The position numbers and the translations under genes are program-made. Below the pieces are notes generated by a model. That model did no database searches, was not told the DNA's origin, and saw only the letters and a list, made by a program, of their open reading frames with translations. A stretch of 64,000 nt of DNA, from assembly GCF_006543045.1 (NCBI RefSeq), contig NZ_RBZW01000011.1, positions 99,219-163,218 of the forward strand. Reading direction: 5' to 3'. Positions 42,654 to 51,743 of the stretch are shown here, piece by piece (position 1 is the first letter of the stretch; each line of letters begins with the position of its first letter). This stretch comes from Salinadaptatus halalkaliphilus (GTDB taxonomy: Archaea; Halobacteriota; Halobacteria; Halobacteriales; Natrialbaceae).

Positions 42654-44924
42654 ATGACGACCGACGATACTCGAGACACCGAGCCGGAGCAAGCGGAATC
42701 GACCACGCCAGAACCGCCCGACGAGGGGGAGTTGCCGACTCGAGCCGACGGATCGGGTTCCGGCGCCGGGACGAGTGACGATCACGGCGAGGGGTTCGAC
42801 GAATCGAGCAAACAGGACCAACTCGACGAGGTTCGTGAACGTGCCGAGGGTGAGGAGCTGACCAGCGATCACGGCGTGAAGATCAGCGAGACGGACAACT
42901 CGCTGAAAGCCGGCGAGCGCGGGCCGACGATCATGGAGGACTTCCACTTCCGGGAGAAGATGACGCAGTTCGACCACGAGTCGATCCCGGAGCGAGTCGT
43001 CCACGCCCGCGGGACCGGCGCTCACGGGTACTTCCAGCCCTACGAGGACCCGGAGTTAGGCGACGAGTACGACGGTCTCGAGGACCTAACGAAGGCAAAG
43101 GTGCTGACCAATCCGGACCAGAAGACGCCGGTCTTCGTCCGATTTTCGACGGTCGTCGGTTCGCGTGGGTCGTCCGATACCGTCCGGGACGTCCGCGGCT
43201 TTGCGACGAAGTTCTACACGGAGGAAGGCAACTGGGACCTCGTCGGGAACAACATGCCGCCCTTTTTCATCCAGGACGCGATGGAATTTCCCGATCTGGT
43301 GCACGCGATCAAGCCCGAACCCGACGACGCGATGCCGCAGGCGTCGGCGGCCCACGACACGTTCTGGGACTTTGCCTCCCTCAAGCCGGAGATCACTCAT
43401 ATGATCATGTGGGTCCTCTCGGGACGGGCGCTGCCGCGGGCGTATCGGATGATGCAGGGCTTCGGCGTCCACACCTTCCGACTGGTCAACGACGAGGGCG
43501 AGTCGGTGTTCGTCAAGTTCCACTGGACACCGAAACTCGGCACCCACCAGCTCGTCTGGGACGAGACGACGAAACTCTGGGGCAAGGACTCGGATTTCAA
43601 TCGGAAAGGGCTCTACGACGTCATCGAGGAGGGGTACGATCCCGAGTGGGAACTCGGCGTCCAGATCTTCGACGAGGAACAGGCCGAGGCGTTCGACTTC
43701 GACATCCTCGACCCGACGAAGATCGTCCCGGAGACCGAGGTGCCGGTGCGACCGATCGGCAAGATGGTCTTGAACGAGACGCCGGACAACTTCTTCGCCG
43801 AAACCGAGCAGGTCGCGTTCCACCCCGGCAACGTCGTCCCCGGCATCGACTTCTCGAACGATCCCCTGCTACAGGGACGGCTGTTCTCCTACCAGGACAC
43901 CCAGCTCAACCGCTTCGGCAGCGCCAACTGGGACGAGATCCCGATCAACCAGCCGATCGCCGAACGGCACAACAACCAGCGCGCCGGCTTCATGCGCCAG
44001 GAGATCAACGAGGGCAAAGCCTCCTACAAGCCGAATTCTATCGACGACGACGATCCCCAAGAGGTCCCCGAGGCGGAAGGCGGCTACGAGCACTACGCCG
44101 AAAAGATCGACGGGAAGAAAATCCGCAACAGAAGCGAGAGCTTCGAGAACCACTTCACCCAGGCGCGGCTGTTCTGGAACAGCATGTCCGAGCCCGAGAA
44201 GGACAACATCGTCGACGCCGCCCACTTCGAACTCGGGAAGGTCGATCGGATAGAGATCCGCGAGCGGATGGTCTACGACCTCTTCAACAACGTCGACCAC
44301 GAGTTCGCCACGCGCGTCGCCGAGGGAATCGGCGTCGACCCCCCGGAAGAACCCGGTAACGAGATGCCGGACCACGACCGGGAGGATCCCTCGCTTAGCA
44401 TGGAGAATCGGACCCCGGACACGATCGAGACCCGCAAGATCGCAATGTTGGTCGATGACGGATTCGACGACGAACATGTCTCGGCAATTCGATCGGCCCT
44501 CGAAGAGGAGGGTGCCCGCGTCAAGATCATCTCGAGAGTCCTCGGTGAGAAGTCGGGAGTCGACGGCGAGACGGTCGAGCCCGACCAACACCACGTCGCG
44601 GCGGCCTCGGTATCCTTCGACGCGGTTGTCGTCCCCGGTGGGAGCGAGAGCGTCGACGCCATGCACCAGCAGGGCGATCCGAAGCACTTCGTCGCCGAGG
44701 CGTTCAAACACTACAAACCGATCGCCGCCATCGGCGAGGGAGCAGAACTGTTCGAGACGGTCGACTTACCGGAGACCGAAATCGCCGACGACGGCGACCT
44801 CGTCTCGGATACCGGCGTCGTTACCTGTCGGAACGATAATATCGACGACTTCGTCGAACAGTTTCGCGACGCGATCGCGGCTCATCGCCACTGGGACCGG
44901 AGTCCGGAAGCGGTGCCTGCTTGA
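42654..44924 (+). CDS. katE: Large-subunit catalase (HPII/KatE type)
   Basis: A clade 2 haem catalase of 756 residues that disproportionates hydrogen peroxide. Catalytic His117 is in VHARGTGAHGYF, Asn199/200 in GNNMPPFF and the haem-ligand Tyr413 in FSYQDTQLNRFG. The first ~75 residues are an acidic, Gln/Ser-rich extension. After ~600 residues the class I amidotransferase-like flavodoxin domain of large catalases follows (KIAMLVDDGFDDEHVSAIRSAL ... VVVPGGSESVDAM). The start at 42654 (MTTDDTRDTE) is taken; an in-frame ATG four codons earlier is possible. Confidence 0.96.
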   Translation: MTTDDTRDTEPEQAESTTPEPPDEGELPTRADGSGSGAGTSDDHGEGFDESSKQDQLDEVRERAEGEELTSDHGVKISETDNSLKAGERGPTIMEDFHFREKMTQFDHESIPERVVHARGTGAHGYFQPYEDPELGDEYDGLEDLTKAKVLTNPDQKTPVFVRFSTVVGSRGSSDTVRDVRGFATKFYTEEGNWDLVGNNMPPFFIQDAMEFPDLVHAIKPEPDDAMPQASAAHDTFWDFASLKPEITHMIMWVLSGRALPRAYRMMQGFGVHTFRLVNDEGESVFVKFHWTPKLGTHQLVWDETTKLWGKDSDFNRKGLYDVIEEGYDPEWELGVQIFDEEQAEAFDFDILDPTKIVPETEVPVRPIGKMVLNETPDNFFAETEQVAFHPGNVVPGIDFSNDPLLQGRLFSYQDTQLNRFGSANWDEIPINQPIAERHNNQRAGFMRQEINEGKASYKPNSIDDDDPQEVPEAEGGYEHYAEKIDGKKIRNRSESFENHFTQARLFWNSMSEPEKDNIVDAAHFELGKVDRIEIRERMVYDLFNNVDHEFATRVAEGIGVDPPEEPGNEMPDHDREDPSLSMENRTPDTIETRKIAMLVDDGFDDEHVSAIRSALEEEGARVKIISRVLGEKSGVDGETVEPDQHHVAAASVSFDAVVVPGGSESVDAMHQQGDPKHFVAEAFKHYKPIAAIGEGAELFETVDLPETEIADDGDLVSDTGVVTCRNDNIDDFVEQFRDAIAAHRHWDRSPEAVPA

Positions 44925-45372
44925 GATGGCCTGGACGACCGATATCCCGGCGAGATCACAGACGGGTCGAGGGTTCGTCGGGACCGATGCCAGCAGTTCG
45001 TCCGAAGACTTGTCTGGACTCGCCGTCCGCTGGTAGCCACTGCACGTCACTGCACAGTTGATCGCACGACGAACGCGGTTCGGAGCGGGCGCGGTTCGGA
45101 GCGAACGGAGGAAGAGAACCGCGGCAAAGCGAACGGGGAACGAGGTGACCCGTGAGCGAGCTGTGCGATCAGTGTGTGAACCGTTGCAGTTGTTACGATA
45201 ACGGCTCCCCGATTCGTCTGTCAGAATAGCTGGCTGTGCAGACGGGATGTGCCCGACACTCATTTTTTGTGAACGTCCCGAAATCCATCAGTTGAGCACT
45301 AGGTTTATCTCCAGCGGTCGACTTGTGGTTGATATCTCCAACCAACTCGAGGGGGAGGGGCAGAACACACAT
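44925..45372. other. 448-bp intergenic region containing a dispersed repeat
   Basis: Most of the region is the family 2 element (45028-45200). The left part has no coding features. The right part (45200-45372) carries the promoter area of the response regulator. The frame open upstream of the regulator start (45247 on) lacks family features. Confidence 0.5.
45028..45200. repeat. Dispersed intergenic element, family 2, copy B with insertion
   Basis: Shares ends with 35840-35923 (GTAGCCAC/CACGTCACTGCAC at the left, GTTGCAGTTGTTACGATA at the right). Copy B is about 90 bp longer. Within it, TGATCGCAC (45059-45067) and GTGCGATCA (45163-45171) form a perfect 9-bp inverted repeat that brackets the extra DNA. 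The extra DNA has the duplicated 13-mer GCGGTTCGGAGCG at 45075-45087 and 45091-45103. Confidence 0.75.
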
Positions 45373-45828
45373 ATGCAAGACTCTCGACCATTATCGGCCC
45401 AAATTCTGTTAGTCGAGGACAATCCGGGAGACATCCGGTTGACCCAGGAGGCGTTCGAGCAGGGGCGGATCGAGAACGATCTCCACGTGGTCTCGGATGG
45501 AGCGGCAGCGATCGACTTCCTCCGCCAGGAGGGCGAATACGAAGACGCGCCGCGCCCGGACATCATCCTGTTGGATCTCAACCTCCCGCGAATGGACGGC
45601 CAGGACGTGCTCGAAGCACTCAAATCCGATCCACAGATGCGATCGATCCCGGTCATCGTGTTGACGAGTTCGCAGGCCGAAGAGGACATCGTCCAATCGT
45701 ACGAACTACACGCAAACGCCTACCTCACGAAACCCGTCAACCCGGACGAGTTCATCGATACGGTTCGTGCGTTCGAAAAATTCTGGTTTTCGGTGGTACG
45801 GCTCCCGCCGGAGGACGACCAGGTATGA
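45373..45828 (+). CDS. Stand-alone response regulator (receiver domain)
   Basis: A 151-residue protein that is essentially one CheY-like receiver. The acidic pair is in LLVEDNPGD (residues 13-20), the phosphoacceptor Asp68 in IILLDLNLP, and the Thr/Lys switch residues in VIVLTSSQAEED and AYLTKPVNP. It belongs to the Rcp1-like group of small receivers. The start at 45373 (MQDSRPLSAQILLVEDN) gives the compact form. It overlaps the next gene by 4 bases (ATGA), so it is co-translated with an HTH-10 regulator that carries its own receiver. Confidence 0.94.
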   Translation: MQDSRPLSAQILLVEDNPGDIRLTQEAFEQGRIENDLHVVSDGAAAIDFLRQEGEYEDAPRPDIILLDLNLPRMDGQDVLEALKSDPQMRSIPVIVLTSSQAEEDIVQSYELHANAYLTKPVNPDEFIDTVRAFEKFWFSVVRLPPEDDQV

Positions 45829-47522
45829 GCGATACGGAATACGACACGGATACGACGCTGCGGACCGAGGCCGGCGACAACGACGCGCTCCGCATACTGC
45901 TCATCGAGGACAACCCCGGCGACGCGAGGCTCATCGAGGAGATGCTCGGCGATTCGGCCGAACTTGCTCAGCGGGTCAACGCCGACGAATCTGCGGCTCA
46001 GACGCCTGATATAACACGGGAGACGCGACTCGAGGACGGACTCGACGTCCTCCGAGACGAGCAGACCGACATCGTGTTGCTCGACTTGAACCTGCCGGAC
46101 AGTACCGGGATCGAAACGCTCGAACTCGTCCACGAACAAACCGGGGCGACGCCGATCGTCGTGCTGACCGGCGTCCGCGATCAGCAGATCGGCGTGCAAG
46201 CGATCCAACAGGGAGCGGAGGACTTCTTGGTCAAAGACGAGGTTACGAGCGAGTTGCTCGTTCGAACGATCTACCACGCGATCGAGCGAGCGCGCCAGCA
46301 ACGAGAGCGACAACGCCAACGCGAGCAACTCGAGACCTACAACCGACTCAATCGGATCGCACACGACATTACGCACGCGGTAATTACGACCGAAACCCGA
46401 ACGGAACTCGAGCAGCGCGTCTGTGATCGACTGGTCGACGACGACGCCTATCGCTTTGCGTGGATCGGCGAGGTCAACCCGGGGAGCGACCGCGTCGTTC
46501 CGAAAGCGATGGCCGGTATCGGCGAGGACTACGCCCAGGAGATCGAAGTCACGGTCGACGAGGACGAGCCGACGGGACAGGGGCCCTCCGGAACGGCGAT
46601 TCGGACCGAGTCGGTCCAGGTGATGAACGATATTCACACCAATCCCGCGTTCGAACCCTGGCATGAGCAAGCGGCCGAGCGAGGATATCAGTCCTCTGCG
46701 GCGATTCCGATCGTCCACGAGGATCTGGTGTATGGTGTGTTGAACATCTATTCCGAACAGCCCCGGGCATTTACCGATCCCGAGACTACCGTCTTCGCTC
46801 GGATGGGCGACGTCATCGCTCACGCGATTACAGCCATCGAACGGCGGGATGCACTCGTCAGCGACGCCGTCGTCGAACTCGAGTTTCAGGCCAGCGATAT
46901 CGCCCGACCGCTGACGTCGCTGACCGAAACGGAATCCTGTCGGATCGAAATCGGGCAGCTGGTCCACGGCGACGAGTCGTTGCTGACCTACGGGACCGGG
47001 TACGACATCGATCCGGAGCGATTCGAATCGGCGGTCACGGAGACCGACGGCATCGACGACGTTCGTCTTCTCGCGACGCGACGGGACGAGTTCGAGTTCG
47101 AACTCGTCACCTCGACGGCGATGTCGATGTTCGAGACGATCGCCACCCACGGCGGCCGCGTCGAATCGGTGACGATCGCCGACGGCGAGTTCCGGTTCGT
47201 CATCGAACTGCCACGCGGACGGGATACCCGCCAGATGATCGAACTCATCGCGAACGACCGCGACGACGTGACCCACCTCGCCCAGCGAACCACCGACCGC
47301 AGCGGTCGGGAGGGCGTCGCCTCGATCTCCGTACTCAAAGAGGAACTTACGGAGAAACAGAAAGCCGCCCTCGAGACGGCGTTTTACGCCGGCTACTTCG
47401 ACTGGCCGCGCGGAAGTACAGGCGAAGAGATCGCCGAGCGACTCGGCATCGCTCCCGCGACGTTCAACCAGCACCTCCGGACAGCCGAACGGAAGTTCTT
47501 CGAGTCGGTACTTGGCGAGTGA
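45825..47522 (+). CDS. Receiver-GAF-HTH-10 transcriptional regulator
   Basis: A 565-residue regulator of the bacterio-opsin activator type. Residues ~22-150 form a receiver with Asp87 in IVLLDLNLPDS and conserved LVKDE near the end. Residues ~165-330 form a GAF-type sensor (HDITHAVITTETRTELEQRVCDRL ... DLVYGVLNIYSEQ). The C-terminal LTEKQKAALETAFYAGYFDWPRGSTGEEIAERLGIAPATFNQHL is the HTH-10 DNA-binding domain. It forms an operon with the receiver at 45373. The kinase that phosphorylates either is not in the window. Confidence 0.94.
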   Translation: MSDTEYDTDTTLRTEAGDNDALRILLIEDNPGDARLIEEMLGDSAELAQRVNADESAAQTPDITRETRLEDGLDVLRDEQTDIVLLDLNLPDSTGIETLELVHEQTGATPIVVLTGVRDQQIGVQAIQQGAEDFLVKDEVTSELLVRTIYHAIERARQQRERQRQREQLETYNRLNRIAHDITHAVITTETRTELEQRVCDRLVDDDAYRFAWIGEVNPGSDRVVPKAMAGIGEDYAQEIEVTVDEDEPTGQGPSGTAIRTESVQVMNDIHTNPAFEPWHEQAAERGYQSSAAIPIVHEDLVYGVLNIYSEQPRAFTDPETTVFARMGDVIAHAITAIERRDALVSDAVVELEFQASDIARPLTSLTETESCRIEIGQLVHGDESLLTYGTGYDIDPERFESAVTETDGIDDVRLLATRRDEFEFELVTSTAMSMFETIATHGGRVESVTIADGEFRFVIELPRGRDTRQMIELIANDRDDVTHLAQRTTDRSGREGVASISVLKEELTEKQKAALETAFYAGYFDWPRGSTGEEIAERLGIAPATFNQHLRTAERKFFESVLGE

Positions 47523-47576
47523 CGACGCTACGCTCGAGGCAGGCGCCTGACCACAAAATAGCGAGTGTGTCGCCGA

Positions 47577-48173
47577 TCACGCGCCACGGGTATCGGCTGT
47601 GGCCGCGGCCGATTCGATGTCTTTCCGGCCAGTGATCGCGACGATGCTCATCGAGAGCCCGGTCACGAAGATGCCGATGCCAACGAGGACGCCGACTGCC
47701 CAGGCCGCGTCGGCTGGGAATCCGCTCCAGAGGAGCCCAGCCAACACGAGCGAGAGCACGCCGCTTGCCGCGACGGCACCGCGACTCGCCTGACCGGCCA
47801 TCCGCATCGACATCCAGAGTTCCGTCACGCCGTCGACGAGCAGGTACGCGATGGCGAGTACCGTCAGCGTCACCAGCCCAACGACGGGGTTTGCGACCAA
47901 GAGAAGGCCAGCAACGATCGAAATGACGCCGAGTGCGCCCTGCCATAACGAGCCGCGCCAGCCACGCGCGCTCACGGCGTGGACGCCGTGGACGATCCCG
48001 CCCACGACGAGCAATGCACCGAGCCCGATCGTTACCGAGAGGCCGGTCACGAACGGGAACGCGATTGCGACGAGGCCGATCAGTCCGATGACGCCGCCAG
48101 CGATAGCGAGCGTCCGCCAGCCGTGTTCGAGTGTGTCTGCTTGTGGTTCGCCGGTTGTAGTTACGTCGGTCAT
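47577..48173 (-). CDS. HdeD family membrane protein
   Basis: A 198-residue integral membrane protein with six helices in three hairpins; GGVIGLIGLVAIAFPFVTGLSVTIGLGALLVVGGIVH and GALGVISIVAGLLLVANPVVGLVTLTVLAIAYLLVDG show the repeated short helix-pair arrangement of the HdeD family (named for acid resistance in Escherichia coli). The precise role in haloarchaea is unknown. It converges on the HTH-10 regulator. Confidence 0.88.
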   Translation of the reverse strand: MTDVTTTGEPQADTLEHGWRTLAIAGGVIGLIGLVAIAFPFVTGLSVTIGLGALLVVGGIVHGVHAVSARGWRGSLWQGALGVISIVAGLLLVANPVVGLVTLTVLAIAYLLVDGVTELWMSMRMAGQASRGAVAASGVLSLVLAGLLWSGFPADAAWAVGVLVGIGIFVTGLSMSIVAITGRKDIESAAATADTRGA

Positions 48174-48310
48174 GAGAACGTCGACAGTTAATACGCCTCC
48201 AGAGGTGTTAAAACAATCTTATAATTATGCAGTATATCGCGCTCTCGGACCGGTCCAGTGCTTGCTACCGCTCCACAATAGTTATGTGATCCAACACGAA
48301 CGCTCTTTGT

Positions 48311-48493
48311 ATGGTCCCGCTGTTCGTTCCCGGCGCACCCGGTGGTCCCGAGTTGCTCATCATCCTCTTTATCTTCGGGCTGTTCGTGATCGCCCCGCTG
48401 GCCATCCTCCTGTACGTCGTGACCAACCGATCGAACGACGACCGGATCGACAACCTCGAGCGCCGCGTCGAGAAACTCGAGGACGAACGGTAA
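48311..48493 (+). CDS. Small single-span membrane protein with coiled coil
   Basis: A 60-residue protein: an N-terminal Pro/Gly segment (MVPLFVPGAPGGPELLIILFIFG), one membrane helix of about 22 residues, and a charged C-terminal heptad region (DDRIDNLERRVEKLEDER) predicted as coiled coil. It resembles the small haloarchaeal proteins sometimes labelled preprotein-translocase or TatA-like. Function unknown. It lies immediately upstream of a cluster of palindromic repeats. Confidence 0.75.
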   Translation: MVPLFVPGAPGGPELLIILFIFGLFVIAPLAILLYVVTNRSNDDRIDNLERRVEKLEDER

Positions 48494-48538
48494 AACGTGT
48501 TCGACGGGCGCGAGACGGTGGCGACACACCGATGACTG

Positions 48539-48678
48539 ATACGGATTACTGTACCGATGTACCGGCGGTGAGTCGAACTGTGTGATACGGATTGCTGTAA
48601 CGATTTACCGGCGTAACCGCGACCCGGACGGCGGTTGCGCCGGAAATGACTTCCAGTAAACCGTATGATACGGATTAC
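48539..48678. repeat. Composite of palindromic repeats, family 1 (complete copy 2 plus half-copies)
   Basis: 48585-48666 is a complete 82-bp palindrome with the same design as 6847-6927: ends ATACGG and CCGTAT, inner arms CCGGCGTAACCGC and GCGGTTGCGCCGG around GACCCGGACG. On its left a half-copy (ATACGGATTACTGTA..., 48539-48570) and on its right another left-arm start (ATACGGATTAC, 48668-48678) are visible. The right one overlaps the archaeosine synthase stop codon. Confidence 0.8.
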
Positions 48679-50432
48679 TTCTCTTCGACGTGGCGAATCT
48701 CGCAGGCGATACCGCGCGTGCCCTCGACCATCTCGCGGCCGAACATCTCGGCCCGACCCACGCCGAAGGCCTTCGGTCCCTCGACGACGACCTCGTCGCC
48801 CACACGAATGTCCTCGTCGGCGTCGACAACCCCCGGCGCGAGCACGCTCCCGTGGGGGACGAAACCGTCGATTTCGACGCGTTTCGTGGGGGCGTCGCTC
48901 TCGAGCCAGCGTTTCGCGCCCTCGAGGGTAAAGGAGAGCGTCCCGTAGTTCGGCACCATCGTCGCGAGTTGGGTGTCCGCCTGATCTCGGACCTGGATCT
49001 TGGGGTAGCGACTCGTCGTCTGGATGTCGGGAAAGAGGTCGTCGCCGGCCCCGTCGCCGAGCACGTAGTCCGCGATGGCCCGGACGGTGTTGTGCTCGCG
49101 CTCGCGTTTGGAGTACTTGAGTTCGCCAGAGAGGGCGTCGGAGAGTTTGGCGAGCGACTCCTCGTCGGTCGGATGGCCGCCCTCGGGAACGGTGTAGGTG
49201 ATCTCGAGGTCGAGCGCGTCCTCGACACGACCGACGATGTCGCGATAGCCCTCGTCGGGGACGTGGGCGACGATATGGGGGTAGTCGTTGCGCTCGAGGT
49301 ATCGCCGAAGCACGGCCGCGACGAACTCCTTTTCGTCTTCGGACCAGCGCCCTGTGACGACGGTATCGTAGTGTTGGGCCGGATAGGTCGTCTCGAGTTC
49401 CTGGGGGACGACGCCGATGGGGCTGGTCATCGAGACCGTGTGGGCGCGCCACTGGATGGCGTCGTGGAACTGCCGGTGGCTCTGGGACTCGCTGTAGGGT
49501 TTCGTCGCCGAACACGGCACGAGCACGAGCGGGTTCTTGAAGCGATTCCGGTAGCGCGTCGTCACGCGGTCGGCGAAGCGCTGGATCTCGACCCGGCGCA
49601 GCGTGTCCTCGGTCGCGGCGTCGATCTGGGCGTCACGCAGAATCGGCGTCCGTTCCTCGAGGTAGCCCCACTGGGCATCGAGTTCACGCATCGCGGCGGT
49701 GAGCCACTGGTCCTGGCGGGCCTGGCCCTCGACGTAATCCCGCAAGCGGCCGTCCCGAATTCGTCGGCGGACGATCCCGAGTTCGGCCTCGAGGGCGTTT
49801 CGGTTGTGCTCGGCGCAATCCTCGCGGGTGAACTCCTCGCGGGGCTTTTCGCAGGCCCGACAGGAGCAGGGTAATTCCTCCAAGTCCTCGAGGAAGTAGG
49901 CCTCGTCCGTCGTCAGATACCGACCCTCGGTGCCCTTCACGACGGCTGCGGTCTCGTCGAACAGATCGACGCCGGCGTAGGCGAGCACGGCGACGTTTCG
50001 GGGCGTGGCGACGCCGGAGAAGTAGACGGCGGTGTCGGTCGGCACCGTCTCGCGGACGTTCACGATCGCCTCGACCAGCGCCGCGCCGTGGCCCGTGATC
50101 GACTGGACGTCCGAGACGGCGTAGGCATCGGTCCCCTGGTCGTCGACGGACTCGCTCGAGACGACGGCGACGCTCGGGTAGTCAACGTCTGGATAGTCGA
50201 CGCCGAACGATTCCTGGACCTCCGCAGCGGTGCCCCCGGGGAACGCCCGGTGTGGCAGGACGGTCAACTGCGAGTCGTCGCCCGCGGGGACCTCGCGGTT
50301 GCCGGCCCACAGCGATCCCGCGTCCGCGAGAATATCGTCGACGAGCGCCGGAGTCGTTACCGGCGACTCGAGGCGAAGTTCGCCCACTCGAGCGGCCCCG
50401 TCACGCTCGTGGACTTCGAAGTACTCGGTCAT
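48675..50432 (-). CDS. arcS: Archaeosine synthase ArcS (TgtA2)
   Basis: Converts preQ0 at position 15 of archaeal tRNA to archaeosine; 585 residues. Pieces visible: a transglycosylase-like N-terminal domain, a zinc-binding CSCRACEKPREEF...DCAEHN region, and the ArcS-specific catalytic signature PCSATKPYSESQSH near residue 306, then a C-terminal PUA-type RNA-binding domain (ATMVPNYGTLSFTLEGAKRWLES ... HGSVLAPGVVDADEDIRVGDEVVV). Start at 50432 (MTEYFEVHERDGAARVGE) is preferred to an ATG 28 codons upstream. The stop codon lies in repeat-like sequence. Confidence 0.95.
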   Translation of the reverse strand: MTEYFEVHERDGAARVGELRLESPVTTPALVDDILADAGSLWAGNREVPAGDDSQLTVLPHRAFPGGTAAEVQESFGVDYPDVDYPSVAVVSSESVDDQGTDAYAVSDVQSITGHGAALVEAIVNVRETVPTDTAVYFSGVATPRNVAVLAYAGVDLFDETAAVVKGTEGRYLTTDEAYFLEDLEELPCSCRACEKPREEFTREDCAEHNRNALEAELGIVRRRIRDGRLRDYVEGQARQDQWLTAAMRELDAQWGYLEERTPILRDAQIDAATEDTLRRVEIQRFADRVTTRYRNRFKNPLVLVPCSATKPYSESQSHRQFHDAIQWRAHTVSMTSPIGVVPQELETTYPAQHYDTVVTGRWSEDEKEFVAAVLRRYLERNDYPHIVAHVPDEGYRDIVGRVEDALDLEITYTVPEGGHPTDEESLAKLSDALSGELKYSKREREHNTVRAIADYVLGDGAGDDLFPDIQTTSRYPKIQVRDQADTQLATMVPNYGTLSFTLEGAKRWLESDAPTKRVEIDGFVPHGSVLAPGVVDADEDIRVGDEVVVEGPKAFGVGRAEMFGREMVEGTRGIACEIRHVEEK

Positions 50433-50535
50433 ACACACACTCGGTCGGGGAGGGCGAAAGAGGCTGTCGATAAACAGTTCACTCGTCCCTGGGAGTTCGA
50501 CCGGATTTAAGTCCATCAGGGTGATTCGCTAGTCT

Positions 50536-51672
50536 ATGTCACAGACGCCAGTCGTGGTGAAGGCAGTACGGACTCCACAGGGGAAAGAAGACGGCGCGTT
50601 CGCAGACGTCCGCAGCGAAGACCTCTCGGTGCCGCTGATCGACGAGATCCTCGCCGAGACCGGCCTCTCGGGCGAGGAAATCGACGACCTGATGTGGGGC
50701 TGTGCCCAGCAACGCGGCGAGCAGGACAACAACCTCGCTCGCGTCATCGCGTTGCTTTCCGAACTCGGCGAATCGGTGCCGGCGACGACGATCAACCGCT
50801 GGTGTGCCTCCTCCATGCAGTCGGTCATCTCCGCTTCCGACGCCATCGCGGCGGGCAACCGCGACGTCATCATCGCCGGCGGCGTCGAGAGCATGTCCCG
50901 CGTCCCGATGGGCGACGGGATGTCCGACATCCACCCGCGGCTGGCCGAACTCTACAACGTCGGCGAACTCCAGATGGGGATGACCGCCGAGGCCGTCGCC
51001 GAGCGCTACGACGTCAGCCGCGAGGCACAAGACGAGTACGCCGCCCGCAGCCAGCAACGCGCCGAGAAAGCCACCGAGGAAGGGCGCTTCGACGACGAGA
51101 TCGTTCCGATCGAAACCGAGGACGGCACCATCGCCGAAGACGAAGGTATCCGTCCCGGCACGACAGCCGAGAAACTCGCCGAGTTGCCGACCGTCTTCAA
51201 ATCCGACGGTACCGTCACGCCCGGCAACGCGTCCCAGATTTCCGACGGCGCCGCCGCGCTGTTGATCACGAGCGAGGCCTTCGCCGAGGAACACGACCTC
51301 GAGATCCTCGCGGAAGTCGGCATGAACAACGTCGCCGGCGTCGACCCGACCGTCATGGGGATCGGCCCGGTGCCCGCGACCGAAGGCTTGCTCGAGCGTA
51401 ACGGTCGCGATATCGACGACTACGATCTGGTGGAACTCAACGAAGCCTTCGCCAGCCAGTCGATCTACTCGCGTGACGAACTCGGCATCGATCCCGATAT
51501 CTTCAACGTCAACGGCGGCGCCATCGCCATCGGCCACCCGCTTGGTGCTTCGGGCGCACGCCTCCCCGTGACGCTGATCCACGAACTCCAGAAACGTGGC
51601 GGTGGCCTCGGACTGGCGACGTTGTGTGTCGGCTTCGGCCAAGGTGCGGCAATCGAGTTCGACATCAACTGA
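50536..51672 (+). CDS. Acetyl-CoA C-acyltransferase (thiolase)
   Basis: A canonical thiolase of 378 residues cleaving or forming 3-ketoacyl-CoA. The nucleophile Cys90 is in TTINRWCASSMQSV, the His in GGAIAIGHPLGASGAR and the second catalytic Cys in TLCVGFGQGAAIEF. This contrasts with the Cys-less thiolase-fold protein at 18911. It may complete beta-oxidation together with the dehydrogenases and hydratases of the 10-34 kb island, though it lies 16 kb away. Divergent from archaeosine synthase with 103 bp between starts. Confidence 0.95.
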   Translation: MSQTPVVVKAVRTPQGKEDGAFADVRSEDLSVPLIDEILAETGLSGEEIDDLMWGCAQQRGEQDNNLARVIALLSELGESVPATTINRWCASSMQSVISASDAIAAGNRDVIIAGGVESMSRVPMGDGMSDIHPRLAELYNVGELQMGMTAEAVAERYDVSREAQDEYAARSQQRAEKATEEGRFDDEIVPIETEDGTIAEDEGIRPGTTAEKLAELPTVFKSDGTVTPGNASQISDGAAALLITSEAFAEEHDLEILAEVGMNNVAGVDPTVMGIGPVPATEGLLERNGRDIDDYDLVELNEAFASQSIYSRDELGIDPDIFNVNGGAIAIGHPLGASGARLPVTLIHELQKRGGGLGLATLCVGFGQGAAIEFDIN

Positions 51673-51743
51673 GTCGCTCGTCGCCGGCCCGGTCAGCAGT
51701 CCGAGCGTGGCCCATTTTAGTAGCTTCGGGCCCTAACTCCGGT

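Noticed and set aside
50536..51672. Treating the thiolase at 50536 as part of the acyl-CoA island operon
   Set aside because: It is 16 kb away with unrelated genes between; a functional link is possible but not shown by position.
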